NCBI GenBank assembly: GCA_019413245.1
Contig: DXNX01000015.1
Location: 6,942 to 26,039, forward strand
Direction of reading: 5' to 3'
DNA length: 19,098 nt
DNA from: Oscillospiraceae bacterium
Lineage (GTDB): Bacteria > Bacillota > Clostridia > Oscillospirales > Ruminococcaceae
Part shown: piece by piece, positions 1 to 6,667 of the stretch
Layout: every line of letters starts with the position of its first letter
How positions within the stretch are numbered: position 1 is the stretch's first letter
Program-made: the position numbers and the translations under genes
The notes under the pieces: model-generated
Told to the model about the DNA's origin: nothing
The model's database searches: none
Seen by the model: the letters and a program-made list of their open reading frames with translations, nothing else

Positions 1-1
1 C

Positions 2-88
2 CTGATTACGGCACCGCTGGGAGCGCTTGGCATGGACGCCACATACCGGAAATTGCTGACGCACCAGCCGACACCAGAAAAAGAGTAA
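2..88 (+). CDS. 3' end of an unidentified gene, possibly a cation:proton antiporter (partial)
   Basis: An open frame enters from the left edge and ends at TAA 86-88, giving about 28 C-terminal residues. The readable part contains ITAPLGALGMDATYRKLL. The ITAPLGA-type segment followed by a Y-x-K-L-L tail resembles the C-terminal end of the last membrane helix of CPA-type sodium/proton exchangers (PF00999). The match rests on a short stretch, so the product name is tentative. No strong terminator with a U-tract follows the stop codon. The next promoter is about 110 bases downstream. Confidence 0.45.
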   Translation: MITAPLGALGMDATYRKLLTHQPTPEKE

Positions 89-199
89 ACCTGCCGCATT
101 CACCGTCTTACCATAGAAGATGCGGGGATAACTGCATAAAAGTGTGCAAAATAACCAAATTTGACGCAAATGTAAAACTCCTGTTTGTTAAAATGTATA

Positions 200-228
200 T
201 TGCCAGATGAAAAAAGCTGTGATATACT
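200..228 (+). promoter_or_regulatory. Sigma-A-type promoter of the TrpXYZ-like importer operon
   Basis: TTGCCA at 200-205 serves as -35, followed by a 17-base spacer and TATACT at 223-228 as -10. TG at 220-221 makes it an extended -10. Transcription would start near 235, leaving a leader of about 68 bases before the ATG at 303. A small inverted repeat, ATTTG-acg-CAAAT (159-171), lies about 30 bases upstream of the -35 and could be an operator, but this is only a pattern. Confidence 0.7.
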
Positions 229-241
229 TTAAAGCATTAAA

Positions 242-275
242 TCGCAAAAGAGCTGTGCGAAAGTGCTCTTTGCGA
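242..275 (+). promoter_or_regulatory. Leader hairpin ahead of the substrate-binding protein gene
   Basis: The arm at 242-253 (TCGCAAAAGAGC) pairs with the arm at 265-275 (GCTCTTTGCGA). This gives 11 base pairs with one bulged A and an 11-base loop. It starts within about 10 bases of the predicted transcript start and ends about 15 bases before the AGGAGG site (290-295). There is no U-tract after it, so it is not a simple terminator. It may stabilise the 5' end of the mRNA or act as a control element. The leader is too short to hold a T-box. Confidence 0.55.
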
Positions 276-302
276 CAGTTGAGGAAGGCAGGAGGAAACA
301 AG

Positions 303-1322
303 ATGAAAAAGCGTATCATTTCCCTCATTACGGCAGGGTGTATGGTCTTCTCCATGGCGGGCTGTACTTCCGGCGGCAGCCAGACGGCGGATAATTCCTC
401 TTCCGCGGCAGCGACTCAGAGCGGAGAGACGGCTGCGGAAGGAGCCAAGTATACCATCGGCATCTGCCAGCTTGTTCAGCACGATGCTCTGGATGCGGCC
501 ACCCAGGGCTTTAAGGATGCCATTGTGGAAGCTTTGGGTGAGGACGCTGTCACGTTTGACGAGCAGAATGCACAGAATGATACCAATACCTGCGCTACGA
601 TCATCACCGGTTTTGTGGCGTCGGATGTGGACCTGATCCTGGCCAACGCTACACCGGCTCTGCAGGCCGCGCAGGCGGGGACCGATACGATTCCGGTCCT
701 GGGCACCTCCGTTACGGAATACGGCGTTGCGCTGGGAATTGATGATTTTGACGGGCTGGTTGGTACCAACATTTCCGGTACCAGTGATCTGGCTCCCCTG
801 GATGAACAGGCAGCCATGATCCAGGAACTCTTCCCGGATGCCAAAAATGTGGGGCTTTTGTACTGCAGTGCTGAGGCAAACAGCCAGTATCAGGTGGACA
901 CTGTGAAAGCGGATCTGGAGGCAATGGGATATACCTGTGAGTACTATGCTTTCAGCGATTCCAACGATTTGTCCACGGTTTGCCAGAGCGCAGCCGATGC
1001 CAGTGATGTTATCTATGTTCCTACCGATAATACAGCGGCCAACAACACCGAACTGATCAATAATATTTGCTATGGCAAGGTTCCGGTGGTTGCCGGTGAA
1101 GAAGGCATCTGCGCCGGCTGCGGTGTCGCCACTTTGTCCATCAGCTACTATGATCTGGGGGTGGCCACCGGCAAGATGGCAGTCAAGATCCTGACTGGCG
1201 AAAGCAAGGTTCAGGATATGCCCATCGAATATGCACCGCAGTTTACCAAGAAGTACAACCCGGCTAATGCGGAAGCTCTGGACATCACCATTCCGGATGA
1301 CTACGTCGCCATTGAAGAGTAA
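303..1322 (+). CDS. ABC transporter substrate-binding lipoprotein, TrpX-like (ABC_sub_bind family)
   Basis: This is the extracytoplasmic solute receptor of an ABC importer. ATG 303 is chosen over an in-frame ATG at 207 because AGGAGG (290-295) sits 7 bases before it and because it begins a proper lipoprotein signal: a KKR basic start, a hydrophobic stretch, and a lipobox ending MAGC with the lipidated Cys at residue 21. The mature protein starts with a Ser/Gly/Ala-rich tether. The body (YTIGICQLVQHDALDAA onwards, with FDEQNAQND and a VLGTSVT segment) matches the PF04392 fold, which binds small ligands between two Rossmann-like lobes. Length is 339 residues, normal for the family. A permease and an ATPase follow, completing the importer. 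Relatives in streptococci are linked to tryptophan or other aromatic amino acid uptake, but nothing here, such as a Trp T-box, confirms the substrate. Confidence 0.88.
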   Translation: MKKRIISLITAGCMVFSMAGCTSGGSQTADNSSSAAATQSGETAAEGAKYTIGICQLVQHDALDAATQGFKDAIVEALGEDAVTFDEQNAQNDTNTCATIITGFVASDVDLILANATPALQAAQAGTDTIPVLGTSVTEYGVALGIDDFDGLVGTNISGTSDLAPLDEQAAMIQELFPDAKNVGLLYCSAEANSQYQVDTVKADLEAMGYTCEYYAFSDSNDLSTVCQSAADASDVIYVPTDNTAANNTELINNICYGKVPVVAGEEGICAGCGVATLSISYYDLGVATGKMAVKILTGESKVQDMPIEYAPQFTKKYNPANAEALDITIPDDYVAIEE

Positions 1323-1349
1323 TATACCAAGCGTTCTGCACAGGGTTCG

Positions 1350-1398
1350 GGCAGAAAGCCACGAAAATGGGAACACCGTTTTTTCGTGGCTTTTTGCC
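1350..1398 (+). terminator. Long hairpin between the binding-protein and permease genes (leaky terminator or processing stop)
   Basis: The arm at 1350-1367 pairs with 1381-1398 through about 18 base pairs, including one G-U pair and the perfect core GCCACGAAAA/TTTTCGTGGC, around a 13-base loop. A run of five T (1391-1395) lies in the distal arm. It occupies the 120-base gap after the binding-protein stop. The operon continues downstream without a new clear promoter, so partial termination or protection of the upstream message is the likely role. This would give more binding protein than permease and ATPase, as is common for ABC importers. Confidence 0.75.
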
Positions 1399-1442
1399 GT
1401 TGTAACCGACTGTTTCGACATCGCAAAGAGAGGACTGTTTCC

Positions 1443-2372
1443 GTGGATATCACAACACTGTTCAACGCTATGCCCGGCGCCTTTTCACAGGGGCTTATCT
1501 GGGCAATTATGGCTATCGGCGTATACATTACCTTCCGCCTGCTGGATGTAGCTGACCTGACGGTCGATGGTACATTGGGTCTTGGCGGTGCGGTCTGCAT
1601 TATGTGTATGCTGGCCGGCATGAATGTCTGGGCGGCCATGGCCCTGGCTTTTGCCGCCGGGATTCTGGCTGGATTGGTGACTGGTCTGTTCCATACGCTG
1701 ATGGGAATCCCTGCCATCCTGGCCGGTATCCTGACCCAGCTTTCCCTGTATACGGTAAACCTGAAAGTCATGGGCAAAGCAAACCAGGCCATCAACGTGG
1801 ACAAATATGACCTGCTGATTTCCCTCCGTTATGTCAAGGGTGTGCCATTCTGGCAGAATACGATTGTTATTGTGGCAGTCGTCATTGTGCTGCTGATTGC
1901 GATTCTGTACTGGTTCTTCGGTACGGAGCTGGGATGCTCCATCCGCGCTACCGGGTGCAACGGCAACATGGCCCGGGCACAGGGCATCAACACCAGCTTT
2001 ACCACAGTGCTGGGGCTGATGCTTTCCAACGGCCTGGTGGCTTTTTCCGGTGCACTGTTGTGCCAGTATCAGGGCTTTGCCGATGTATCCATGGGCCGCG
2101 GCGCCATTGTCATTGGTCTGGCGGCCGTGGTGATTGGCGAAACCATTTTCAGCAAGGTGTTCCGTAACTTTGCGCTTAAACTTCTCAGCGTTGTGATCGG
2201 CAGTATCGTCTATTACCTGGTCATGCAGGTGTGTATCTGGTTCAAGATCGACACGGACCTTCTGAAAATGCTCAGCGCCATTGTGGTGGCTATCTTCCTG
2301 GCAATCCCGTACTGGAAAACAAAATACTTTACCCGGGTGAAAGTGCCCAAAGGAGGTGCCGGAAATGCTTGA
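1443..2372 (+). CDS. ABC transporter permease, TrpY-like (BPD_transp_2 family)
   Basis: This is the membrane channel subunit of the importer. GTG 1443 is preferred: AGAGAGGA (1427-1434) lies 8 bases upstream, and the resulting N-terminus (VDITTLFNAMPGAFSQGLIW) matches the usual start of this family. An upstream alternative at 1386 would begin inside the intercistronic hairpin. The 309-residue protein has about eight hydrophobic segments. It has the conserved ITFRLLDVADLTVDG region after the first helix and a cytoplasmic RATGCNGNMARAQGIN loop that should contact the ATPase. Related permeases (PF02653) serve TrpXYZ-like and branched-chain or sugar importers. Its last 8 bases overlap the ATPase start, implying translational coupling. 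Confidence 0.88.
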   Translation: MDITTLFNAMPGAFSQGLIWAIMAIGVYITFRLLDVADLTVDGTLGLGGAVCIMCMLAGMNVWAAMALAFAAGILAGLVTGLFHTLMGIPAILAGILTQLSLYTVNLKVMGKANQAINVDKYDLLISLRYVKGVPFWQNTIVIVAVVIVLLIAILYWFFGTELGCSIRATGCNGNMARAQGINTSFTTVLGLMLSNGLVAFSGALLCQYQGFADVSMGRGAIVIGLAAVVIGETIFSKVFRNFALKLLSVVIGSIVYYLVMQVCIWFKIDTDLLKMLSAIVVAIFLAIPYWKTKYFTRVKVPKGGAGNA

Positions 2373-3156
2373 ACTGAAAAATGTGCACAAAACTTTCAAT
2401 GCAGGCACCGTCAATGAAAAGGTGGCACTGAATGGCCTGGAACTCAAGCTGGAAGACGGCGATTTTGTGACGGTCATCGGTGGCAACGGCGCCGGGAAAT
2501 CGACGATGCTGAATGCGGTGGCCGGTGTCTGGCCCATTGATATGGGCAAAATTCTGATTGACGGCAAGGACATCACACGTTTGCCGGAACACAAGCGTGC
2601 CCGGTATATCGGCCGTGTCTTTCAGGACCCGATGATGGGAACTGCCGGCACGATGGAAATTGAGGAAAACCTGGCTCTGGCGGCCCGTCGCGGCAGTGCA
2701 CGCACACTGAAAGCGGGAATCACCCGTCAGGAACGGGAAGTTTATCGGGAACGCCTCAAAATACTGGGGCTTGGATTGGAAGACCGCATGACCAGTAAGG
2801 TCGGGCTTCTGTCGGGCGGTCAGCGGCAGGCCATCACACTGCTGATGGCAACACTGAAAAATCCCCGGCTGCTTCTGCTGGATGAGCACACCGCAGCACT
2901 GGACCCCAAAACGGCAGCCAAGGTGCTGGAATTGTCCGAGAAAATCGTGCAGGAAAACCATCTGACAACGTTGATGATCACCCATAATATGCGGGATGCC
3001 ATCAAGTATGGTAATCGACTGATTATGATGCACGAAGGACGCATTATCTACGATGTGCGTGGGAAAGAAAAGGCTTCCCTTCAGGTCTCGGATTTGCTGG
3101 CACGCTTTGAGCAACTCAGCGGAGACGGTGCCAACGACAGAATGCTCCTTTCCTGA
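2365..3156 (+). CDS. ABC transporter ATP-binding protein, TrpZ-like
   Basis: This cytoplasmic ATPase drives the importer. The start is ATG 2365, with AGGAGG (2351-2356) 8 bases before it; a GTG at 2356 overlaps that site and is unlikely. The 263-residue protein has all motifs of a working nucleotide-binding domain: Walker A GGNGAGKST (39-47), Q-loop Q87, signature LSGGQ (149-153), Walker B LLLLDE (169-174), D-loop region ALDPKT and switch His207 in MITHNMRDA. The residue after the Walker B glutamate region is H (DEHTAALD) where P is common, and this variant is typical of this importer subgroup. It lies last in the operon and a terminator follows. Confidence 0.93.
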   Translation: MLELKNVHKTFNAGTVNEKVALNGLELKLEDGDFVTVIGGNGAGKSTMLNAVAGVWPIDMGKILIDGKDITRLPEHKRARYIGRVFQDPMMGTAGTMEIEENLALAARRGSARTLKAGITRQEREVYRERLKILGLGLEDRMTSKVGLLSGGQRQAITLLMATLKNPRLLLLDEHTAALDPKTAAKVLELSEKIVQENHLTTLMITHNMRDAIKYGNRLIMMHEGRIIYDVRGKEKASLQVSDLLARFEQLSGDGANDRMLLS

Positions 3157-3166
3157 ATATTTTTTG

Positions 3167-3195
3167 AAAACGTCGGCTGTCGACCGGCGTTTTTC
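3167..3195 (+). terminator. Intrinsic terminator of the importer operon
   Basis: The stem pairs 3167-3176 (AAAACGTCGG) with 3184-3193 (CCGGCGTTTT). It has ten pairs including one G-U, a 7-base loop, and a T-run that continues to 3194. It starts 11 bases after the ATPase stop codon. Confidence 0.85.
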
Positions 3196-3245
3196 TAATG
3201 TGTAAGAGATTTCTCACAAAAGAATATCAAATTTATGGGAAGTGA

Positions 3246-3274
3246 TTTTCAAAACAGGGATTTTGTGTTATAAT
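3246..3274 (+). promoter_or_regulatory. Sigma-A-type promoter of the HAD / SGNH / yjjG unit
   Basis: TTTTCA (3246-3251) is followed by a 17-base spacer and a perfect TATAAT (3269-3274), with TG at 3266-3267 giving an extended -10. The start should be near 3281, about 57 bases before the ATG at 3338. It lies just beyond the importer terminator, so it separates two transcription units. Confidence 0.8.
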
Positions 3275-3337
3275 ATACTTCACTGTTAGCGTGCGGTGGT
3301 ATAGCTACCGGAATACTCAGGCCAGGAGGAAACATCG

Positions 3338-3985
3338 ATGCCGGCATATGATGCTGTTTTGTTTGACGTGGACGGCACCCTGCTCCACTCCCGTCCGGGC
3401 ATTATCGATACTTTTTCTTATGCTTTTCGGGCTATGGGGCTGGATCCGTCCGGTATGGATCTGGGACGATATCTGGGCCCGCCGCTGCGGCAGAGCTTTG
3501 CTGAGCATTTCGCTGACGAAAAAGACGTGGAACGTGCGGTAGAGTTTTACCGCGTCCGGTATGCGGAGCGGGGAATGCATATGTGTGCTCCGTTTCCGGG
3601 TGTGGTGGATATGCTCAAAGCCCTGCACAATGCCGGGATCTTTCTTGCCACGGCAACTTCCAAACCCACCGAAGTGGTCACTCCCATTTTGCATGAACAG
3701 GGGATTGCGGGATTTTTCGATCATATCGGCGGGGCCAGTATGGACAAGAGGGTGGATACCAAAACCGCTGTCATTCGTTCGGTACTGGCAGATTCCCGGC
3801 TGAAAAACAGGAAAATCCTGATGGTCGGAGATCGCAGAGACGATATGCAGGGGGCGGCTGACTGTGGAATACCAGCGGTCGGCGTCTTGTATGGATACGG
3901 CAGTCGGGAAGAGCTGGAAGCCTGGCATCCGGTGGCACTGGTCTCCGATTGTACGGAACTGACGAAGTATATTTTGAACATATAA
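3338..3985 (+). CDS. HAD-superfamily hydrolase, phosphoglycolate-phosphatase-like
   Basis: This is a soluble Mg-dependent phosphatase of HAD subfamily IA. AGGAGGA (3324-3330) lies 7 bases before ATG 3338. The 215-residue sequence shows motif I FDVDGTLLH (catalytic D10, acid/base D12, T14), the motif II region ATATSKPT (T107/S108), a motif III Lys near 142 (VDTKTAVI) and motif IV VGDRRDDMQGA (D165, D168/D169). The helical cap lies between motifs I and II. Relatives dephosphorylate phosphoglycolate, pyrophosphate or nucleoside phosphates, and the exact substrate cannot be read from the sequence. It is the first gene of a unit with the SGNH-type protein 43 bases downstream and no terminator between them. 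Confidence 0.88.
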   Translation: MPAYDAVLFDVDGTLLHSRPGIIDTFSYAFRAMGLDPSGMDLGRYLGPPLRQSFAEHFADEKDVERAVEFYRVRYAERGMHMCAPFPGVVDMLKALHNAGIFLATATSKPTEVVTPILHEQGIAGFFDHIGGASMDKRVDTKTAVIRSVLADSRLKNRKILMVGDRRDDMQGAADCGIPAVGVLYGYGSREELEAWHPVALVSDCTELTKYILNI

Positions 3986-4028
3986 AACAGAGATTTCACC
4001 GCAACATAGAACGGAGGTATCTTTTGAT

Positions 4029-5726
4029 ATGAGCCGCAACGGTTTTCGGGGGGCGTCTTTCAGCCCCATGCAGCGTCGCGCCTGCCTTGTGATGGTGCTG
4101 TGCGTGCTGGCTGTCATCATTACTTTTGTGTGTGCCTGGATCGTGCCCGGAATGCTGGGTGCCGGCAACAAAAAGGGAGATTATGACAGCAGCCTGTACC
4201 CGGTGGATACATCTCTGGATGCAGTTCTGAAGGAAAGCTCTTCGTCGGATTCTTCGTATGCTTCCGGCGTGATTTATGTGGGCGATGAGTATACGGCCTC
4301 TTTGAAGAGCGCCGGGCAGATCTCGCTGAATCAGTATTTGGGTGAGGAAGGCCTTTCTGTCAGCAAAGCGCTGCAGGAATACTGTATCTATTTTACGGAT
4401 GACTCCAATTCCTACACGATTCCGCAGGCATTGGCAAAAATGAAACCGCGCCGCATTGTGGTCACGCTCGGTTCAAATGACCTGTCCTCCGGACTGACGG
4501 CGGATGCTTTTGTGCAGGATTATAAGCATATGCTGGAAGGGTTCTCCACCGCGTATTCCTACTGTGATATTATCGTGAATGCGATTCCGCCGGTTACGGA
4601 GGATTCCCAGGATGCGGCGGCCAACCAGCTGCTGATTGACCAGTACAACCAGGCTCTGGCCGTTATGTGCAATGATGCCGGATATAAGTTCCTGAACAGT
4701 TCGGAAGTTTTGAAGGACGAGACCGGATATGCAGATACCAGCATGATCAGCGGCAAGGCATATACCACCACCGGGGCCAAAGAGCTGGTCAATTATGTGG
4801 TTTCCCACGCGTACGATACAGAGGATCGTCGCCCCGATACCAATGATATCCCTACCCGTGCCGAGTCGGCCTCGCAGTCTGCCAGCGGCACGCCGACCGC
4901 AACGCCGACTGCAACTCCGTCTGTTCATAAGGTGACGTTTGAAATCGAGGATGGGAAGGGTACTCTCAATGGCAACGGAAAGACCGGCGTTACGAAGCTG
5001 GAATTTGAGGTTGCAGACGGAGAGACCGTAACGGTGGAGGCAGTTCCGGCGGATGGGTATACCTTCTTTGGATGGAGCGACGGCATCAAAAATACCAAGT
5101 GGGTCAAGAAAGTTACCCAGGATATTTCTGTCACTGCTATGTTTAACCAGAAGACCACCGCTACCCTGACCATTGATGAAGGAAACCGCACCATGAATAT
5201 GGGCGAAAGTGTTACTTTCCATGCCACGCTGATCGTAAACGACGAGGCAGCCAGTGCGGATAATGTGCAGTGGGCTGTCAACGGAGATCTGGTGCGCAAT
5301 GGGTACAGCTTCTCCTTCACCCCGACCGCTACCGGTACCTATACCATCAAGGCCGGTGTTGAAATTGATGGTGTATACGCTTCTCAGGAAGTGACGGTCA
5401 CCGTGGCGGATGCACCGACCAAGGTGTCGATCACTGGTGTTTCCAGCATATCGGCAGGCAGTTCCACTACCTTTACGGCCACTGTCGAAAATCAAAACGG
5501 GGACATTACCTGGTCCTGCCCGCAGAAGCCGGATTGGTCTGCCACCGGCAATTCCGTTCAGTTTACGGCCAATGGAGTTGGCGAGTATACGATTTGTGCT
5601 ACCAATAATGGAAAGACCGCAGAATTCAAACTGACGGTTACCGAAGCCAAACCTACCCCCACGCCTACTCCTGCTTCGGACGATAAGGGAGACAAGGACA
5701 ATAAAGGCGATAAGGATGATGACTGA
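4029..5726 (+). CDS. Membrane-anchored extracellular protein: degenerate SGNH domain plus InlB-type repeat and Ig-like domains
   Basis: GGAGG (4013-4017) precedes ATG 4029. The 565-residue protein has a basic N-terminus, one membrane segment (about 18-43, ACLVMVLCVLAVII) and then an extracytoplasmic region. Residues 80-262 fit the SGNH/GDSL hydrolase fold: block I is VGDEYTASL (85-91), block III is TLGSNDL (147-152) and a final VxNAIPPVT strand lies at 183-190. The nucleophile Ser of GDS is Glu87, and the usual DxxH block is replaced by DTSMISGKAYTTTGA (236-250), which has no His. Activity as an esterase is therefore doubtful. A Thr/Pro linker (288-298) leads to a bacterial-repeat domain (301-374, with DGYTFFGWSDG) and two Ig-like beta domains (about 375-461 and 463-538). 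The tail is PTPTPTP followed by a Lys/Asp-rich end (551-565). There is no LPxTG sorting signal. It likely stands on the cell surface and binds wall glycan or protein; this is inference. Confidence 0.8.
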   Translation: MSRNGFRGASFSPMQRRACLVMVLCVLAVIITFVCAWIVPGMLGAGNKKGDYDSSLYPVDTSLDAVLKESSSSDSSYASGVIYVGDEYTASLKSAGQISLNQYLGEEGLSVSKALQEYCIYFTDDSNSYTIPQALAKMKPRRIVVTLGSNDLSSGLTADAFVQDYKHMLEGFSTAYSYCDIIVNAIPPVTEDSQDAAANQLLIDQYNQALAVMCNDAGYKFLNSSEVLKDETGYADTSMISGKAYTTTGAKELVNYVVSHAYDTEDRRPDTNDIPTRAESASQSASGTPTATPTATPSVHKVTFEIEDGKGTLNGNGKTGVTKLEFEVADGETVTVEAVPADGYTFFGWSDGIKNTKWVKKVTQDISVTAMFNQKTTATLTIDEGNRTMNMGESVTFHATLIVNDEAASADNVQWAVNGDLVRNGYSFSFTPTATGTYTIKAGVEIDGVYASQEVTVTVADAPTKVSITGVSSISAGSSTTFTATVENQNGDITWSCPQKPDWSATGNSVQFTANGVGEYTICATNNGKTAEFKLTVTEAKPTPTPTPASDDKGDKDNKGDKDDD

Positions 5727-5820
5727 TTACCGGATGGGCTGTACAGGGAAAACGAACTTGAACTGTTGCAGGTGAAAGAAGCCGGGAAACCTTATACGAG
5801 CACATCAACAGGAGCAATTT

Positions 5821-6570
5821 ATGGCCTATTATACATGTTTATTGTTGGATGCAGATAATACGCTGCTGGATTTTGATGCGGCAGAACGCCAGGCGCTGAC
5901 AGATACGCTGATGCATTACGAACTGCCGCATGACGAGGCGGCCCTGGACACATACCATCAGGTGAACCGTCAGTTGTGGGATCGACTGGCGAAGGGAGAA
6001 CTGACCAAAAACAAATTGTTTTCCATTCGCTTTGCCCAGTATCTGAAAGCCATGGACCTTCCTGACAACGGAAAAGGCCGGGAAATCAATGATTATTATG
6101 AGGAACAGCTGGCAACCCATGCGGATTTGATTCCCGGTGCGCTGACAGCCTTGAATGAACTGGCCGAGGTGGCTACCCTGGCTATTGTTTCCAATGGGGC
6201 TTACAAAGTCCAGAAATCCAGAATTGATGCATCCGGTCTGGAACAGTTCATGGATGGTGTTTATATCTCGGAAAAAATCGGCGCCACCAAACCCAACCCG
6301 AAAATTTATGAGGCGGCACTTCGTGACCTTGGGGTGACCAATCGTTCCCGTGTGCTTGTAGTGGGGGATGATCTTCTGGCCGATATCCGCGGCGGCAAAA
6401 ACGCCGGCCTGGATACCTGCTGGGTCAACTTCACAGGAGCCGAAAATCAGACAGGAATCGAGCCGAAATATACGATCGGTTCGTATGAAGCTCTTTACCA
6501 GATCGTGATGGAGCCGGAAGAACTGGAAAATGTGGGTGTGCGCAACCGCCGCCATATGAATGACCAGTAA
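5821..6570 (+). CDS. yjjG: YjjG-family HAD nucleotidase (noncanonical pyrimidine nucleotidase)
   Basis: This is a cytoplasmic 5'-nucleotidase of HAD subfamily IA. E. coli YjjG removes phosphate from noncanonical pyrimidine and other nucleoside monophosphates, which helps keep them out of DNA. AGGAG (5810-5814) lies 6 bases before ATG 5821. The 249-residue protein shows motif I LLDADNTLLDFDAAE (D10, D12), motif II IVSNGAYKVQKSR, the motif III region GATKPNPKIY and motif IV VLVVGDDLLADIRGGKNAG. The DFDAAE extension after motif I and the GATKPNP loop are typical of YjjG. It follows the SGNH-type gene by 94 bases that contain no evident terminator, so it is probably in the same unit; a hairpin follows it. 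Confidence 0.88.
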   Translation: MAYYTCLLLDADNTLLDFDAAERQALTDTLMHYELPHDEAALDTYHQVNRQLWDRLAKGELTKNKLFSIRFAQYLKAMDLPDNGKGREINDYYEEQLATHADLIPGALTALNELAEVATLAIVSNGAYKVQKSRIDASGLEQFMDGVYISEKIGATKPNPKIYEAALRDLGVTNRSRVLVVGDDLLADIRGGKNAGLDTCWVNFTGAENQTGIEPKYTIGSYEALYQIVMEPEELENVGVRNRRHMNDQ

Positions 6571-6578
6571 AAGAAACC

Positions 6579-6613
6579 AGATGCCGCTGCTCTGCCGGGC
6601 AGCGGCATCTTTC
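6579..6613 (+). terminator. Terminator-like hairpin after yjjG
   Basis: AGATGCCGCTGC (6579-6590) and GCAGCGGCATCT (6599-6610) form 12 perfect pairs around an 8-base loop. Only a short T-tract follows (TCTTTC), so termination may be incomplete. It starts 9 bases after the yjjG stop and separates it from the ABC-F gene. Confidence 0.7.
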
Positions 6614-6667
6614 GGTGTGTATTTGCTTAAAAACAATGAGAACGTAGGATGAAAGGTTGAAATCATC

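Noticed and set aside
94..124. CCGCAT/ATGCGG inverted repeat after the first partial gene, as a terminator
   Set aside because: The stem is six pairs with a large irregular interior, and no T-run follows.
207..302. In-frame upstream ATG extending the binding protein by 32 residues
   Set aside because: It would bury the lipoprotein signal, lies inside the predicted -35/-10 spacer, and has no ribosome site; the ATG at 303 has AGGAGG at the right spacing.
237..1421. Long open frame on the - strand opposite the binding-protein gene
   Set aside because: It mirrors a well-supported + strand gene, has no recognisable domain and no ribosome site. Other long - strand frames (such as 1485-2594, 6896-8485 and 14585-16393) are rejected for the same reason.
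4890..4919. Short near-repeat of 12 bases coding for Thr-Pro-Thr-Ala
   Set aside because: It is a normal low-complexity linker in a surface protein, not a DNA repeat element; no CRISPR or mobile element was seen anywhere in the window.
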